Source: Caulobacter sp. NIBR2454 (lineage in GTDB: Bacteria > Pseudomonadota > Alphaproteobacteria > Caulobacterales > Caulobacteraceae). Taken from it: a DNA stretch of 64,000 nucleotides. Of the stretch, positions 54,894-62,347 are shown piece by piece (the stretch's first letter is position 1; each line of letters begins with the position of its first letter). Made by a program: the position numbers and the translations under genes. Location of the stretch: contig NZ_CP114871.1 in the NCBI RefSeq assembly GCF_027474405.1, positions 558,001-622,000 on the forward strand. The letters are read 5' to 3'. The notes under the pieces were generated by a model that saw nothing but the letters and a program-made list of their open reading frames with translations, was not told the DNA's origin and searched no databases.

Positions 54894-54918
54894 ACTCCCC
54901 GAATCCGGATCGGGGAGT
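54894..54918 (-). promoter_or_regulatory. Hairpin covering the ribosome-binding site of the 54420 gene
   Basis: Arms ACTCCCCG (54894-54901) and CGGGGAGT (54911-54918) plus one more pair enclose a short loop. On the minus strand the 3' arm contains GGGGAG, the ribosome site 4-5 bases before the ATG at 54890. The stem would hide it. The structure could instead be the terminator of a lost upstream gene. Confidence 0.45.
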
Positions 54919-55107
54919 TAGGAAGCCTCGCTAGGGAAGCCGCATCAGCCTTTAGGCTCGCGCCCTGGACATACGCTGATGCCTCCCCGACCAAATGGTC
55001 GAGGAGTGCTGTGACGGCGCACTCATGCCGCCTAACGAGGGGTTCCTACGCCCCAGGTCGCCTGATTGGTGACCCAACGACTCTTCTGACTTGGAATGTT
55101 GGGGAGC

Positions 55108-55755
55108 TCAAGTGTGATTGGCGGATAGCCTGCTTAGCAATCGGCTGACGCTCGTAGGGTGCCAACGGCCACCGTCACGGCTCGGTATGCCGCGTTGATT
55201 GAGCCAGGCGGACAAGGGGCGGATCGCTACGACGCCCTCTCGGCGTGCTTCCTCTACCGCTTGGACCAGGGTCAACGCATAGCGCTCGGCGCCTTGCTTA
55301 TGCTCTGCCGCAAGCACAGCGCCATGGCTTCCAAGTTTGACACCTCGGGCCTTCGCCGATGCAAGCGCAGCCCGTGTTCGGTCCCGGATGAGTTGGCGCT
55401 CATGCTCTGCAAATACCGCTAAGAGCTGCAAGAGCAAACGGTTGGCTTCGGGCATGTCGCAGCAACGTACGTCGACGCCGGATTCAAGCAGTTGAGCGAT
55501 GAAGGCCAGCGAGCGCGAGAGCCGATCAAGGCGGGCGATAAGCAAGGTGGCTTTGGTGCGCCGGCAGAGGTCGAGGGCCTTCCCAAGTTCGGGGCGCTGA
55601 TTGACCGAACCGCTCTCGACTTCGGTGAAGGTGTTCAGAACCTGTGCGCCGCTCAACGCCGCGAACCGGTCTACCGCTTCTTGTTGCGCCTCTAGCCCCA
55701 GGCCAGATGCTTGCTGTCGTGTGGTGCTGACCCGGATGTAGGCGACGAGCTGCAT
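55108..55755 (-). CDS. Serine recombinase (resolvase/invertase family)
   Basis: This 215-residue protein has the resolvase catalytic N-terminal domain: active-site Ser10 in YIRVSTTRQQASGLGLEAQQ, LIARLDRLSRSLAF and FAEHERQLIRDRTRAALASA. A C-terminal part contains a helix-turn-helix-like sequence (AIRPLSAWLNQRGIPSRDGG). Such small serine recombinases resolve, invert or move DNA and are frequent on plasmids and islands. Single gene, no transposase partner visible. The function here (resolution, inversion or transposition) is unknown. Confidence 0.88.
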   Translation of the reverse strand: MQLVAYIRVSTTRQQASGLGLEAQQEAVDRFAALSGAQVLNTFTEVESGSVNQRPELGKALDLCRRTKATLLIARLDRLSRSLAFIAQLLESGVDVRCCDMPEANRLLLQLLAVFAEHERQLIRDRTRAALASAKARGVKLGSHGAVLAAEHKQGAERYALTLVQAVEEARREGVVAIRPLSAWLNQRGIPSRDGGRWHPTSVSRLLSRLSANHT

Positions 55756-55824
55756 GGGTAACAGGTGAAGGTTGGTTTGCCTGTGTTCAGACTAGCTTGG
55801 GCCCCACCCTTACAAAGGGGAATG

Positions 55825-56631
55825 TCACGCATCGCTCGCGGCCCATACACCTAACCCGATCACTGATCGTTGGCCGCATTGTGTGCAGACAAAGCTGCGA
55901 CCAGGAACGACCTCATCGCTGAAAGCGACAATCACTCCGTCGCAATCGGATGTTGCGCATTGGAGCTCAACATCGTCGGCCGACCACGTGACGCCGTCCC
56001 CTTCGACCGTGAGGATATAACCGGCGGAGCATTCTGGACACTTGGCTGTTGTACTCTCCTCCTCGCGTGGGAGGCGGCGACGAATGGGAACCCCGCAGCG
56101 ACCGCACGTGCAGGTGCTAAAGCGCCCAACTGTGAAGTTGAAAATCTTTGATGCCAGCGTGGCATCAAGCTGAGAGAGCAGCCGCTTAAGTCGTGATCGC
56201 AACGCTTCCGCGTCATGATGCATCCCACGATCAAGCATGCCTAGCGTGGGTTGATGGAGGAAGCTTCCAATCGCGTCATACTGGGTTTTTAGCGTCTTCA
56301 AAGTCAGCGGCGTGTCAGTGCCAAGCAGACGCATCTCGTCTGAAGCCTTCCCCTTTTCTGACTGCCTTCCGGCAGAGATGGTCCTTTCGGCATCGGCGAG
56401 TGGGTCAATGTCCAACAGCGCGCTCATGAGCCGCCTTGGCTGCCACTTATCGAATTCATCTGCCGCCAGCTCTGCCCGGTAAGCCTGAGCGCGGTCGTAC
56501 GTAAGGGCCTCCATTGCGAGACGGCATTCCAGCGCTGCGTATCGCATCGCGGCTAGTCCCTCACTCGCTTCCAGCAACTCCTTTGCTCGGGCTACAGCGA
56601 GGCGTGCTTCATGTCGAAAGTTGTGCTTCAC
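55825..56631 (-). CDS. Island protein with C-terminal zinc ribbons, unknown function
   Basis: This 268-residue protein has a helical N-terminal domain (about 1-155; HEARLAVARAKELLEASEGL, CRLAMEALTYDRAQAYRAEL). The C-terminal part has several Cys pairs: CTCGRCGVPI, KCPECSAGYI, CATSDCD and FVCTQCGQRSV, which suggest two zinc ribbons. It is divergent from the HEPN-like gene at 56739, sharing a 107-base promoter region. The role could be nucleic-acid or protein binding. Family not recognised. Confidence 0.65.
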   Translation of the reverse strand: MKHNFRHEARLAVARAKELLEASEGLAAMRYAALECRLAMEALTYDRAQAYRAELAADEFDKWQPRRLMSALLDIDPLADAERTISAGRQSEKGKASDEMRLLGTDTPLTLKTLKTQYDAIGSFLHQPTLGMLDRGMHHDAEALRSRLKRLLSQLDATLASKIFNFTVGRFSTCTCGRCGVPIRRRLPREEESTTAKCPECSAGYILTVEGDGVTWSADDVELQCATSDCDGVIVAFSDEVVPGRSFVCTQCGQRSVIGLGVWAASDA

Positions 56632-56738
56632 CCCCCGAGTTTACCGACACCTATTTCGCCGTAAACCACGCGTCGTGGCGTATTCATCAGATCGGTACAG
56701 TCAGGCTATCCGAACTGGATAAGAGGGGGGCAACAGCG

Positions 56739-57587
56739 ATGAATGCGCCGAATGACCAGCTTCATTCCGAGGTCGAAGCCCGACGAATTCAAATCGCTCG
56801 TGAGATGTTTCTGGACACGGCGGATATGAACTACACGGGTGCGCGATCTGCGTTTTTGGAGTGCCGAGACTACGATTTTTGGTGGCTGTCCCTGCATGCA
56901 GTCGAGAAATATCTGAAGGCCGCTCTGCTCGTGAACGGTGCTTCGATCAAGGGGGCGTCGCACGACATCGAAGAGCTTTTACATAGGCTAAAATTGCTGG
57001 ATAGGCGCCTTCAGCCTCCGCCGTTCATCCGTCCGAAAATTGCGGGCCGCCCCCGAATATTCGAGTTGGCCGACGACGGCTTCATCCGAAATCTCAATGT
57101 GATTGGCAGCGCCACCAATCGTTACGCAGCCTATAGCTATGTGATCTCTCCCGTAGACCTGCACCGGGTAGACCATCTCGTTTTTTGGGCGCGCCGGCAT
57201 GCGCGACCATTAAGGCAGAAGCTCGCTGGAAGAGACCTGGACTGGATTGCAGAGCTCTACGGAAGCCCTCAGGTGTGGCGTCACCACTACGGAGCTCCTT
57301 TGGAGAAGTTGGTCGATAGCCCCAAAGGGATGTCAGCCCGGCGAGCGCTTGTGAAAGCTAATGTCGCTTTCTTTCCCGACCACCGACATCGGCCAATTCC
57401 TCGCCGAGCGTTGGCGCACAATGGGATTCTGTTTCGACACATCCAGATGTTCAAGGACAGCTCGCCAGGCGAGGATCGCCATCGAGTGGCTAAGGATGTG
57501 CTTCTTTGGGCTCTGCAGGAGATTCCTCTCCCCAAAAATGAAGTGCGTCATATCCAGAAGATTCTCGCGGAAGGCGAAGGTCTTTGA
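56739..57587 (+). CDS. HEPN-domain-like protein
   Basis: This 282-residue protein is the only island gene on the plus strand. Residues about 10-130 have the HEPN pattern: EARRIQIAREMFLDTADMNY, CRDYDFWWLSLHAVEKYLKA, then GASHDIEELLHRLKL. HEPN proteins are nucleotide-binding or RNA-cutting helical proteins common in toxin-antitoxin and abortive systems. The canonical Rx4-6H catalytic motif is not obvious, so activity is unclear. ATG 56739 with GAGGGGGG upstream was preferred to a frame start at 56514 that overlaps the divergent gene. The stop overlaps a 20-bp palindrome. Confidence 0.65.
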   Translation: MNAPNDQLHSEVEARRIQIAREMFLDTADMNYTGARSAFLECRDYDFWWLSLHAVEKYLKAALLVNGASIKGASHDIEELLHRLKLLDRRLQPPPFIRPKIAGRPRIFELADDGFIRNLNVIGSATNRYAAYSYVISPVDLHRVDHLVFWARRHARPLRQKLAGRDLDWIAELYGSPQVWRHHYGAPLEKLVDSPKGMSARRALVKANVAFFPDHRHRPIPRRALAHNGILFRHIQMFKDSSPGEDRHRVAKDVLLWALQEIPLPKNEVRHIQKILAEGEGL

Positions 57588-57605
57588 GTGCAATTGATTG
57601 CACTC
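57586..57605. repeat. 20-bp palindrome, copy 1
   Basis: GAGTGCAATTGATTGCACTC: 9-base arms with a TG spacer, overlapping the stop of the HEPN-like gene. A near-identical copy lies at 58119. Confidence 0.8.
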
Positions 57606-57694
57606 GGGACATCTCTGTTCGGACGTGATTCAGGCCGGCGAAACGCGGGGCGTACGAATGAGGCGGTCACCGTTGTACATACGCGGTCACTACG

Positions 57695-58096
57695 TTAGCG
57701 GGCGTCCCGCCAAACGCCCCGCCTTGCGTCCCGTGCAACTAGCTCGTCGCGGGCGTACCGGCCCTTGCTGAAGCGCCGGTACTCTTTGGCATACCCTGAA
57801 CGGATTACAGCGGCGTTCACGTCCGGCGAGGCGTCTGACCAACAACGTCCGACAAACCGTCCATACTGGTCGCGTTCAACGTACGTACAGCCGACCCTTC
57901 CGCGCGTGAGGCGGATCAGCTCATCGCGCGCCTCATAGGCGAACGGTTCCGCGGGGGTCTGTCCTCGACGAACCTCAGGCGCATCTACGCCAAACAGCCG
58001 CACGCTTTCGCCAGAGCAGCGAAGCGTGTCGCCGTCATGTACTGATGGAGCAGTGCAAGCGATGATCAGCGCTGCGGTTATGGCTAGCGAAGCCAA
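57695..58096 (-). CDS. Secreted thermonuclease-like (SNase) protein
   Basis: This protein of about 133 residues has an N-terminal hydrophobic leader (ASLAITAALIIACTAPSV, possible lipobox IIAC) and an SNase-like OB fold: HDGDTLRC, RLFGVDAPEVRRGQTPAEP, YVERDQYGRFVGRC, RSGYAKEY. It resembles plasmid-encoded thermonuclease-like proteins. The Arg and Glu catalytic positions appear present. TTG at 58096 with GGAAGGAA upstream is preferred; a start at 58126 would lie inside the palindrome at 58119. It is bracketed by the two palindrome copies. Confidence 0.7.
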   Translation of the reverse strand: MASLAITAALIIACTAPSVHDGDTLRCSGESVRLFGVDAPEVRRGQTPAEPFAYEARDELIRLTRGRVGCTYVERDQYGRFVGRCWSDASPDVNAAVIRSGYAKEYRRFSKGRYARDELVARDARRGVWRDAR

Positions 58097-58118
58097 CTGC
58101 AATTCCTTCCCAGCGTCG

Positions 58119-58138
58119 CAGTGCAATTGATTGCACTG
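58119..58138. repeat. 20-bp palindrome, copy 2
   Basis: CAGTGCAATTGATTGCACTG: identical to the copy at 57586 except the outermost base pair. It lies in the 5' region of the nuclease gene and 11 bases after the stop of the 58149 gene, so operator or terminator roles are both possible. Confidence 0.8.
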
Positions 58139-58148
58139 ACTTCAACCA

Positions 58149-59429
58149 TCAGGCCCCTGAAATCGCTGCCCGAATATCGGCGAACAAGAAGCGTTGTTTC
58201 GGCCAATCGTAACGAGGGTGATTGGGCTTAAGCTCGTGAAGGGTGGGGGGCACCCAACTGACCTCTCCAAGGTCCCTAGCTGTCAGTCGCGACAAGAGGA
58301 TGGAGCGAAGCTTCTGCGGAAGTTTGCTCAGATTCTGCACGGCGACGATGGTCTTTAGCCCGTACTCTTTTCGGTACTCAACTAGGCTCCCAAAGCGGTT
58401 GGCCAACACGTTGGGCATCTCAAACGCTTGGCCAGCGTCCAATTGTAGATCTGGCACGAACAACACCTTGTGGTTCAGGAGGCGGGACGGATGTTCAATC
58501 CATGCGTAGTCACCTGGCAAATCCATGAGTTCAGCAGCAAGATCGAGAGCGGGGACAAACGTGACAGGCCGCTGCTTGGCCAGCTTCGAAGCGAACTTGA
58601 GCATCGCTCCCTCCACGCCGCCACACGCCAGTTGGGCCAAACTGCATTGACCCACCCACACCGCTCCCAGCTGCCCCTCCGCCACGTCTTCCCTCATCCA
58701 TTCCCTCAGCCTCTCAGGAATGCCTGCGGGATAGCTTTGGGTTGTTGCGAGCAGCGAGAGGGTGCCGTGACGAACCTCCGCGTTGCAGTGGAAAGGCCCT
58801 CCAACTAGCGTGATCCATTCGCCGGGTTTGGTCAGAGCCGGCATGCGAAAATAGGATAGCGGGTCTGCGAGTTGGGGGATGTGGTGAAAGTCCCATCCCC
58901 CCTGAAAAGCCAAGCTAGGAATCTTGTAAGAGGCCAGAATCTCAACATCGTCGGTGGTGAACGAACCTCTGCCTAAGGCCGCTACGGTGCGAACCCACGC
59001 ATCGGTCGCTTGCGTACGAAGCGTGCTCGTCTGCGCCTGGGCTTGCGCGGCCTGGACGTACTGAGCAAGCGACGGCGTTGCGCCGCCCAAACTTTTCTTC
59101 TTGTTGTGCTGTTGGGCCTTGGCGCTGGCCCAGCGAATGTTCGCGACTTCGTAGTGTCCTTCTGGATTGATGCGATCCAAGCTCAGCGCCTGGGATTTCG
59201 GCCACCCAATTGCCGCGATGAATTCTCCGAAGCTGCCTAGGTGGAACTGGATTCCTGCCCCTCCGTAGTCGGGGTAGCTCTTGTGGCCAGGGTTGCTGCA
59301 GCGCGCTTTGGCGGCGTGGAAGGCGTTGTAGGCCTTCTTGTACTGCCAGCTAGCTTTGTCCCACTCAACGGGAGAGGTATCATTCTTCTTGGTCTGCTTT
59401 GACGAATTATCTTTCGATTTCAGGCCCAT
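58149..59429 (-). CDS. Protein with HNH/AP2-like N-terminus, unknown C-terminal domain
   Basis: This 426-residue protein starts with a Lys/Ser-rich stretch. Residues about 30-110 (AFHAAKARCSNPGHKSYPDY, GGAGIQFHLGSFGEFI, SLDRINPEGHYEVANIRWAS) match the small DNA-binding segment found in phage HNH/AP2-type homing-endonuclease-like proteins. The rest (about 150-426) is unrecognised: WDFHHIPQLADPLSYFRMPA, GEWITLVGGPFHCN, WVGQCSLAQLACGGVEGAML, KTIVAVQNLSKLPQKLRSIL. The arrangement may be a DNA-binding module fused to an effector. It is next to the integrase gene on the same strand. Confidence 0.65.
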   Translation of the reverse strand: MGLKSKDNSSKQTKKNDTSPVEWDKASWQYKKAYNAFHAAKARCSNPGHKSYPDYGGAGIQFHLGSFGEFIAAIGWPKSQALSLDRINPEGHYEVANIRWASAKAQQHNKKKSLGGATPSLAQYVQAAQAQAQTSTLRTQATDAWVRTVAALGRGSFTTDDVEILASYKIPSLAFQGGWDFHHIPQLADPLSYFRMPALTKPGEWITLVGGPFHCNAEVRHGTLSLLATTQSYPAGIPERLREWMREDVAEGQLGAVWVGQCSLAQLACGGVEGAMLKFASKLAKQRPVTFVPALDLAAELMDLPGDYAWIEHPSRLLNHKVLFVPDLQLDAGQAFEMPNVLANRFGSLVEYRKEYGLKTIVAVQNLSKLPQKLRSILLSRLTARDLGEVSWVPPTLHELKPNHPRYDWPKQRFLFADIRAAISGA

Positions 59430-59474
59430 AGCGATCTCGATTGTTCTTGTTCGATGTTTGTAGGAGCGTGCGCG

Positions 59475-61202
59475 CTACGCGCCTGCGAGCACTTCACGGG
59501 GGCTGATCGGGAGCTTCATCCCTCTGATGGATTGGGCCGCGATCTCTAGCGATACGCCCTCGCCGTAGGAGGAGCTGACGCTTCCATCGCTGTGTCCAAT
59601 AAGGCGATCGATGACGTACTGAGGTTCCTTTGCGTTACGCAGCGCGTCTTCGACCGTGTGACGGAAGCTGTGAAACACGAGAGCGCGGTCGCTCAGACCG
59701 ACGGCGTCGAGAAGGCGAGCAAACCTCTTCGAATAGGCCGTAGACGCTTGGCCATCCCGCCCGAATGGGATTTCGAAGAACAGCCGCTTAGCAGCCTGTT
59801 TGCCCTTTCGTCTCTGGCGGACGAAGTCGCCAAACCCGAGTGCGATCAGGTCGGGATGCAGCGGAATCGTCCGCACTCCCGCCTTCGACTTGACGTGCTT
59901 TTCCGTGCCGCTGCCAATCGCCCCACTTCCAAGATCAGTGACTGCGATTACTGGGATGGGCGCGTCTTCCTGCACGTCCGCCAGGTGAAGCTGGACCAGT
60001 TCACCCATCCTAGCGCCGGTGTAAATTCCAAGCAGCGGGAGCCAGTATTGGGCGTCCTTCACGATGACGTCGCCCGCCAGGTAGCGCCGCCCCTTCGACT
60101 TGCATCCTGTGAAAAACGAACAGGAGAACAGCCGCTTCAGCTCATCGCTCGTGAAAGGGCGACGGGCCTTGGCCGCCTTCTGCACCTTCGGCTTCTCGAC
60201 ACTGAGGTGCGCTGCGGGACTGCGCTCGATGTAGCCCTCACTGACAGCCCAGCGAAAAAAGGTTTTCGCCGTTTCCAAATGGATCAGTGCAGTCTTGGCG
60301 TGGATACGATGCTCCACGCAGTCGGTCTGCCTGCCGATGAACGTCAGGGATGCGCCAACATGGTGACGGCTCCGCAGACGCTGGATGCCATCACGATACA
60401 GTCGCATGTCCTGAGAGATGACAGATGACAGCGGGCGATCCTGCCCGAGGTGTTCGATCAGAAGTGCGAGCTGACTTCCCCGGCTACTGACGGTCTTACC
60501 AACCCATGACTTCCGCTTGGCGGCGAGGAAAGCTGCCACCGCGTCCTTCACGGTCGGACCGCTCGATGTCTGAGGGGGCTCCTCCCACAGATTTTCCGGT
60601 GCTACAGCCTCGGTCGATTGCGAGGAGGGGGCAAAGATCGGATCTGTCGGCGTGTAGTCGGCCAAGCGATCGCGAAGCCGAAATTCCGACAGGCGGGCCT
60701 GCTCCGAAAGCGCCCTCGCCACACCTTCGAGAATGTCTCGCCACACGCCGCGAGAAAGTTCGGCATTGATGCCGTGCGAAGCCATCACACCTTTAGCGAT
60801 GGTCTCAACTTCTGGCTTGAAGCGGCCGCCCGCGATTTGCTGCTGGAGATCGACAAGCTGCTCATCGATCATCCGCCTCTGTTCGTGACGCTCGCGGTCG
60901 GGATCGGAATAGACGTAGGAGTGACCTTCAGCCTCAGAGCGCAGTTCTTGGAAGCAGTCGTTGATGAGCGCGCGCACGCGCGCTTTCGAAAGTTGTTCGG
61001 CAGTCGCCATCTGGAACACCACTTGGAGTCGGGCCGCCACTCGGATCGCTAAAGCGCGAGCCTCCGACGGAGAATGTGTGTGGAGTGACCGACGGACCTC
61101 AGACAGGCCGACATGGGTGTGAAGGCTCCGGGGCACACGTGCCCTAAAGTTCCACACGCCTTCTCGGCGCTCGAGATACGAAGGATGGAGCCTGCCGTTC
61201 AC
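59475..61202 (-). CDS. int: Tyrosine site-specific recombinase (island integrase)
   Basis: This 575-residue integrase has an N-terminal region resembling DUF6538 (YLERREGVWNFRARVPRSLH), a core-binding domain (TVKDAVAAFLAAKRKSWVGK) and a catalytic domain. The latter has the Arg in TGARMGELVQLHLAD, the HxxR box in VFHSFRHTVEDAL, the second His in LIGHSDGSVSSSYGEG and the nucleophile Tyr in the same segment. It should catalyse integration and excision at the 19-bp att repeat, which lies 160 bases upstream. Promoter and attP lie between the gene and the repeat. Complete and probably active. Confidence 0.93.
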   Translation of the reverse strand: MNGRLHPSYLERREGVWNFRARVPRSLHTHVGLSEVRRSLHTHSPSEARALAIRVAARLQVVFQMATAEQLSKARVRALINDCFQELRSEAEGHSYVYSDPDRERHEQRRMIDEQLVDLQQQIAGGRFKPEVETIAKGVMASHGINAELSRGVWRDILEGVARALSEQARLSEFRLRDRLADYTPTDPIFAPSSQSTEAVAPENLWEEPPQTSSGPTVKDAVAAFLAAKRKSWVGKTVSSRGSQLALLIEHLGQDRPLSSVISQDMRLYRDGIQRLRSRHHVGASLTFIGRQTDCVEHRIHAKTALIHLETAKTFFRWAVSEGYIERSPAAHLSVEKPKVQKAAKARRPFTSDELKRLFSCSFFTGCKSKGRRYLAGDVIVKDAQYWLPLLGIYTGARMGELVQLHLADVQEDAPIPVIAVTDLGSGAIGSGTEKHVKSKAGVRTIPLHPDLIALGFGDFVRQRRKGKQAAKRLFFEIPFGRDGQASTAYSKRFARLLDAVGLSDRALVFHSFRHTVEDALRNAKEPQYVIDRLIGHSDGSVSSSYGEGVSLEIAAQSIRGMKLPISPREVLAGA

Positions 61203-61499
61203 GACAGGATCACTATGTTCGGCGGCCTGATGATTCCCGGTACCGACGCTTATTGCGCCATCCTCGGGAGGAGCCGATGTGGAGCAGAGTTGTGGAGCAA
61301 ATGCTCCTGCAAACCTGCCCTAGGTACGCTGGACTACTGAATTTACTTCCGTTTTTGCGGAAGTGGCGGAGAGGGTGGGACTTACACCCACCATCACAAA
61401 GCCTCGGAAAATATTGGGCTTTTTACGAGCTGACGTTACGTTTGGAGCGAGCCACTGTAACACCTCTAGCTGGCCTCGCAATGCAGGCGTCCCGCCTCG
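61203..61499. other. Integrase upstream region holding the right end of the island
   Basis: The 297 gene-free bases include a 7-bp stem ACTTCCG/CGGAAGT with a T-rich loop (61345-61364) that runs into the right 19-bp repeat. A T-arm-like stem GGTGGG/CCCACC (61374-61392) follows. Its loop ACTTACA does not fit a functional tRNA, so no tRNA is called. Confidence 0.6.
61362..61380. repeat. Right attachment-site direct repeat
   Basis: AGTGGCGGAGAGGGTGGGA, identical to 47718-47736. It lies 160 bases upstream of the integrase start. Confidence 0.78.
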
Positions 61500-62309
61500 T
61501 CATGGGCGGTATGGGTCCCAAGTTTTTCTGCTCAAAAAGTAGCTGTCGTCATTGTTGAATATCCCAAAGAAGTCGGTGAGATACGGAATGTCATACCGTG
61601 CTCGCATGGCAATGTTCTGAAGTTCGCCGAGAGTGTCAGTCAGGCTGCGGAATAGCCGCAAGCAGTACATGCGACTGAACTTTTGGAGTATGCTGATGCT
61701 TCCTGTGGCTAACGCACCTTCGCTCCATGATCTGATCGGCCTACCATCTTCGGCGGTGTGATGAACTGAGGAGATGTCGTCCAGCAGAGCGCCTAATGCT
61801 TGCGCTTGAGCTTCATTCCGTGCGCGTTGCCGCGCGGAATAGTGCTTGCTCAAGATGGGTTGGCTCACAGAGTGATACCAAGCCGCTATTGGCTCCTGCA
61901 TAGCCGCAGACTTGCCGCCGACTAGGTAATCAAGGTTGTAGTATCTCGTTGATGTTGCGAACTGCGAGAGCACCTGAACTATGGCGCTGCTTACTAAATC
62001 ATCAGGAAAGGCTTCGGACGTAAGATTGCGATCCTGACGTATCTCTTCAGTCTTTTGGATGATGTCGGATAATTGGTGGCCTAAGGCTCTAAGTTCTTTG
62101 TCGGAAGGGTACCGATCTTCTCTGACAAGATAGTCTAAGATGAAAATCAGTTTCCCTAATCGCTCCAGGGCTATTGATAGATTGAAAAATGCGTAATGAT
62201 AGTAGCCCTTCTCAGCATATGTCGCCTTATTTATCCCATTTATTCCCTGGCCTATCGCTGCGGCGGCGATCCCGGCTTCTCTACTGAGGGCCTCAAATTC
62301 TGGGGTCAT
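61500..62309 (-). CDS. HEPN-like helical protein next to an OLD-family nuclease
   Basis: This protein of about 269 residues is almost fully helical. Residues about 30-80 (ATYAEKGYYHYAFFNLSIAL, ERLGKLIFILDYLVREDRYP, LRALGHQLSDIIQKTEE) have the pattern of HEPN or related helical-bundle proteins. The rest has no recognised motif (STRYYNLDYLVGG, ISILQKFSRMYCLRLFRSLT). ATG 62309 with GAGGC upstream was preferred, because the 62408 start overlaps the ATPase gene by 61 bases. Directly downstream of the ATPase on the same strand, so probably one operon; an antitoxin, effector or sensor role is inferred. Confidence 0.6.
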   Translation of the reverse strand: MTPEFEALSREAGIAAAAIGQGINGINKATYAEKGYYHYAFFNLSIALERLGKLIFILDYLVREDRYPSDKELRALGHQLSDIIQKTEEIRQDRNLTSEAFPDDLVSSAIVQVLSQFATSTRYYNLDYLVGGKSAAMQEPIAAWYHSVSQPILSKHYSARQRARNEAQAQALGALLDDISSVHHTAEDGRPIRSWSEGALATGSISILQKFSRMYCLRLFRSLTDTLGELQNIAMRARYDIPYLTDFFGIFNNDDSYFLSRKTWDPYRP

Positions 62310-62347
62310 CACTAAAGCCTCGTTTGTATAGGAGCGCGCGGCTCGCT

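Larger units (their letters stand above)
47718..61380. mobile_element. Integrated genomic island, about 13.7 kb
   Basis: The island is bounded by an identical 19-bp sequence, AGTGGCGGAGAGGGTGGGA, at 47718-47736 and 61362-61380. It contains a tyrosine integrase reading inward from the right end, only 160 bases from the right repeat, as is usual for attP-adjacent integrases. The repeat looks like the reverse complement of the 3' end of a tRNA-Ser gene, a frequent integration target. No complete tRNA is present at either repeat, so the intact tRNA may lie beyond 64000 after tandem insertions. Contents are mostly unknown genes of lower GC than the flanks plus conflict-type genes. No phage structural or conjugation genes are seen. 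Confidence 0.78.

Noticed and set aside
61362..61392. Possible tRNA-Ser at the right island end
   Set aside because: The acceptor-like end and a T-arm-like stem are present, but the loop lacks the T-loop consensus and no anticodon arm or D arm can be drawn next to it.
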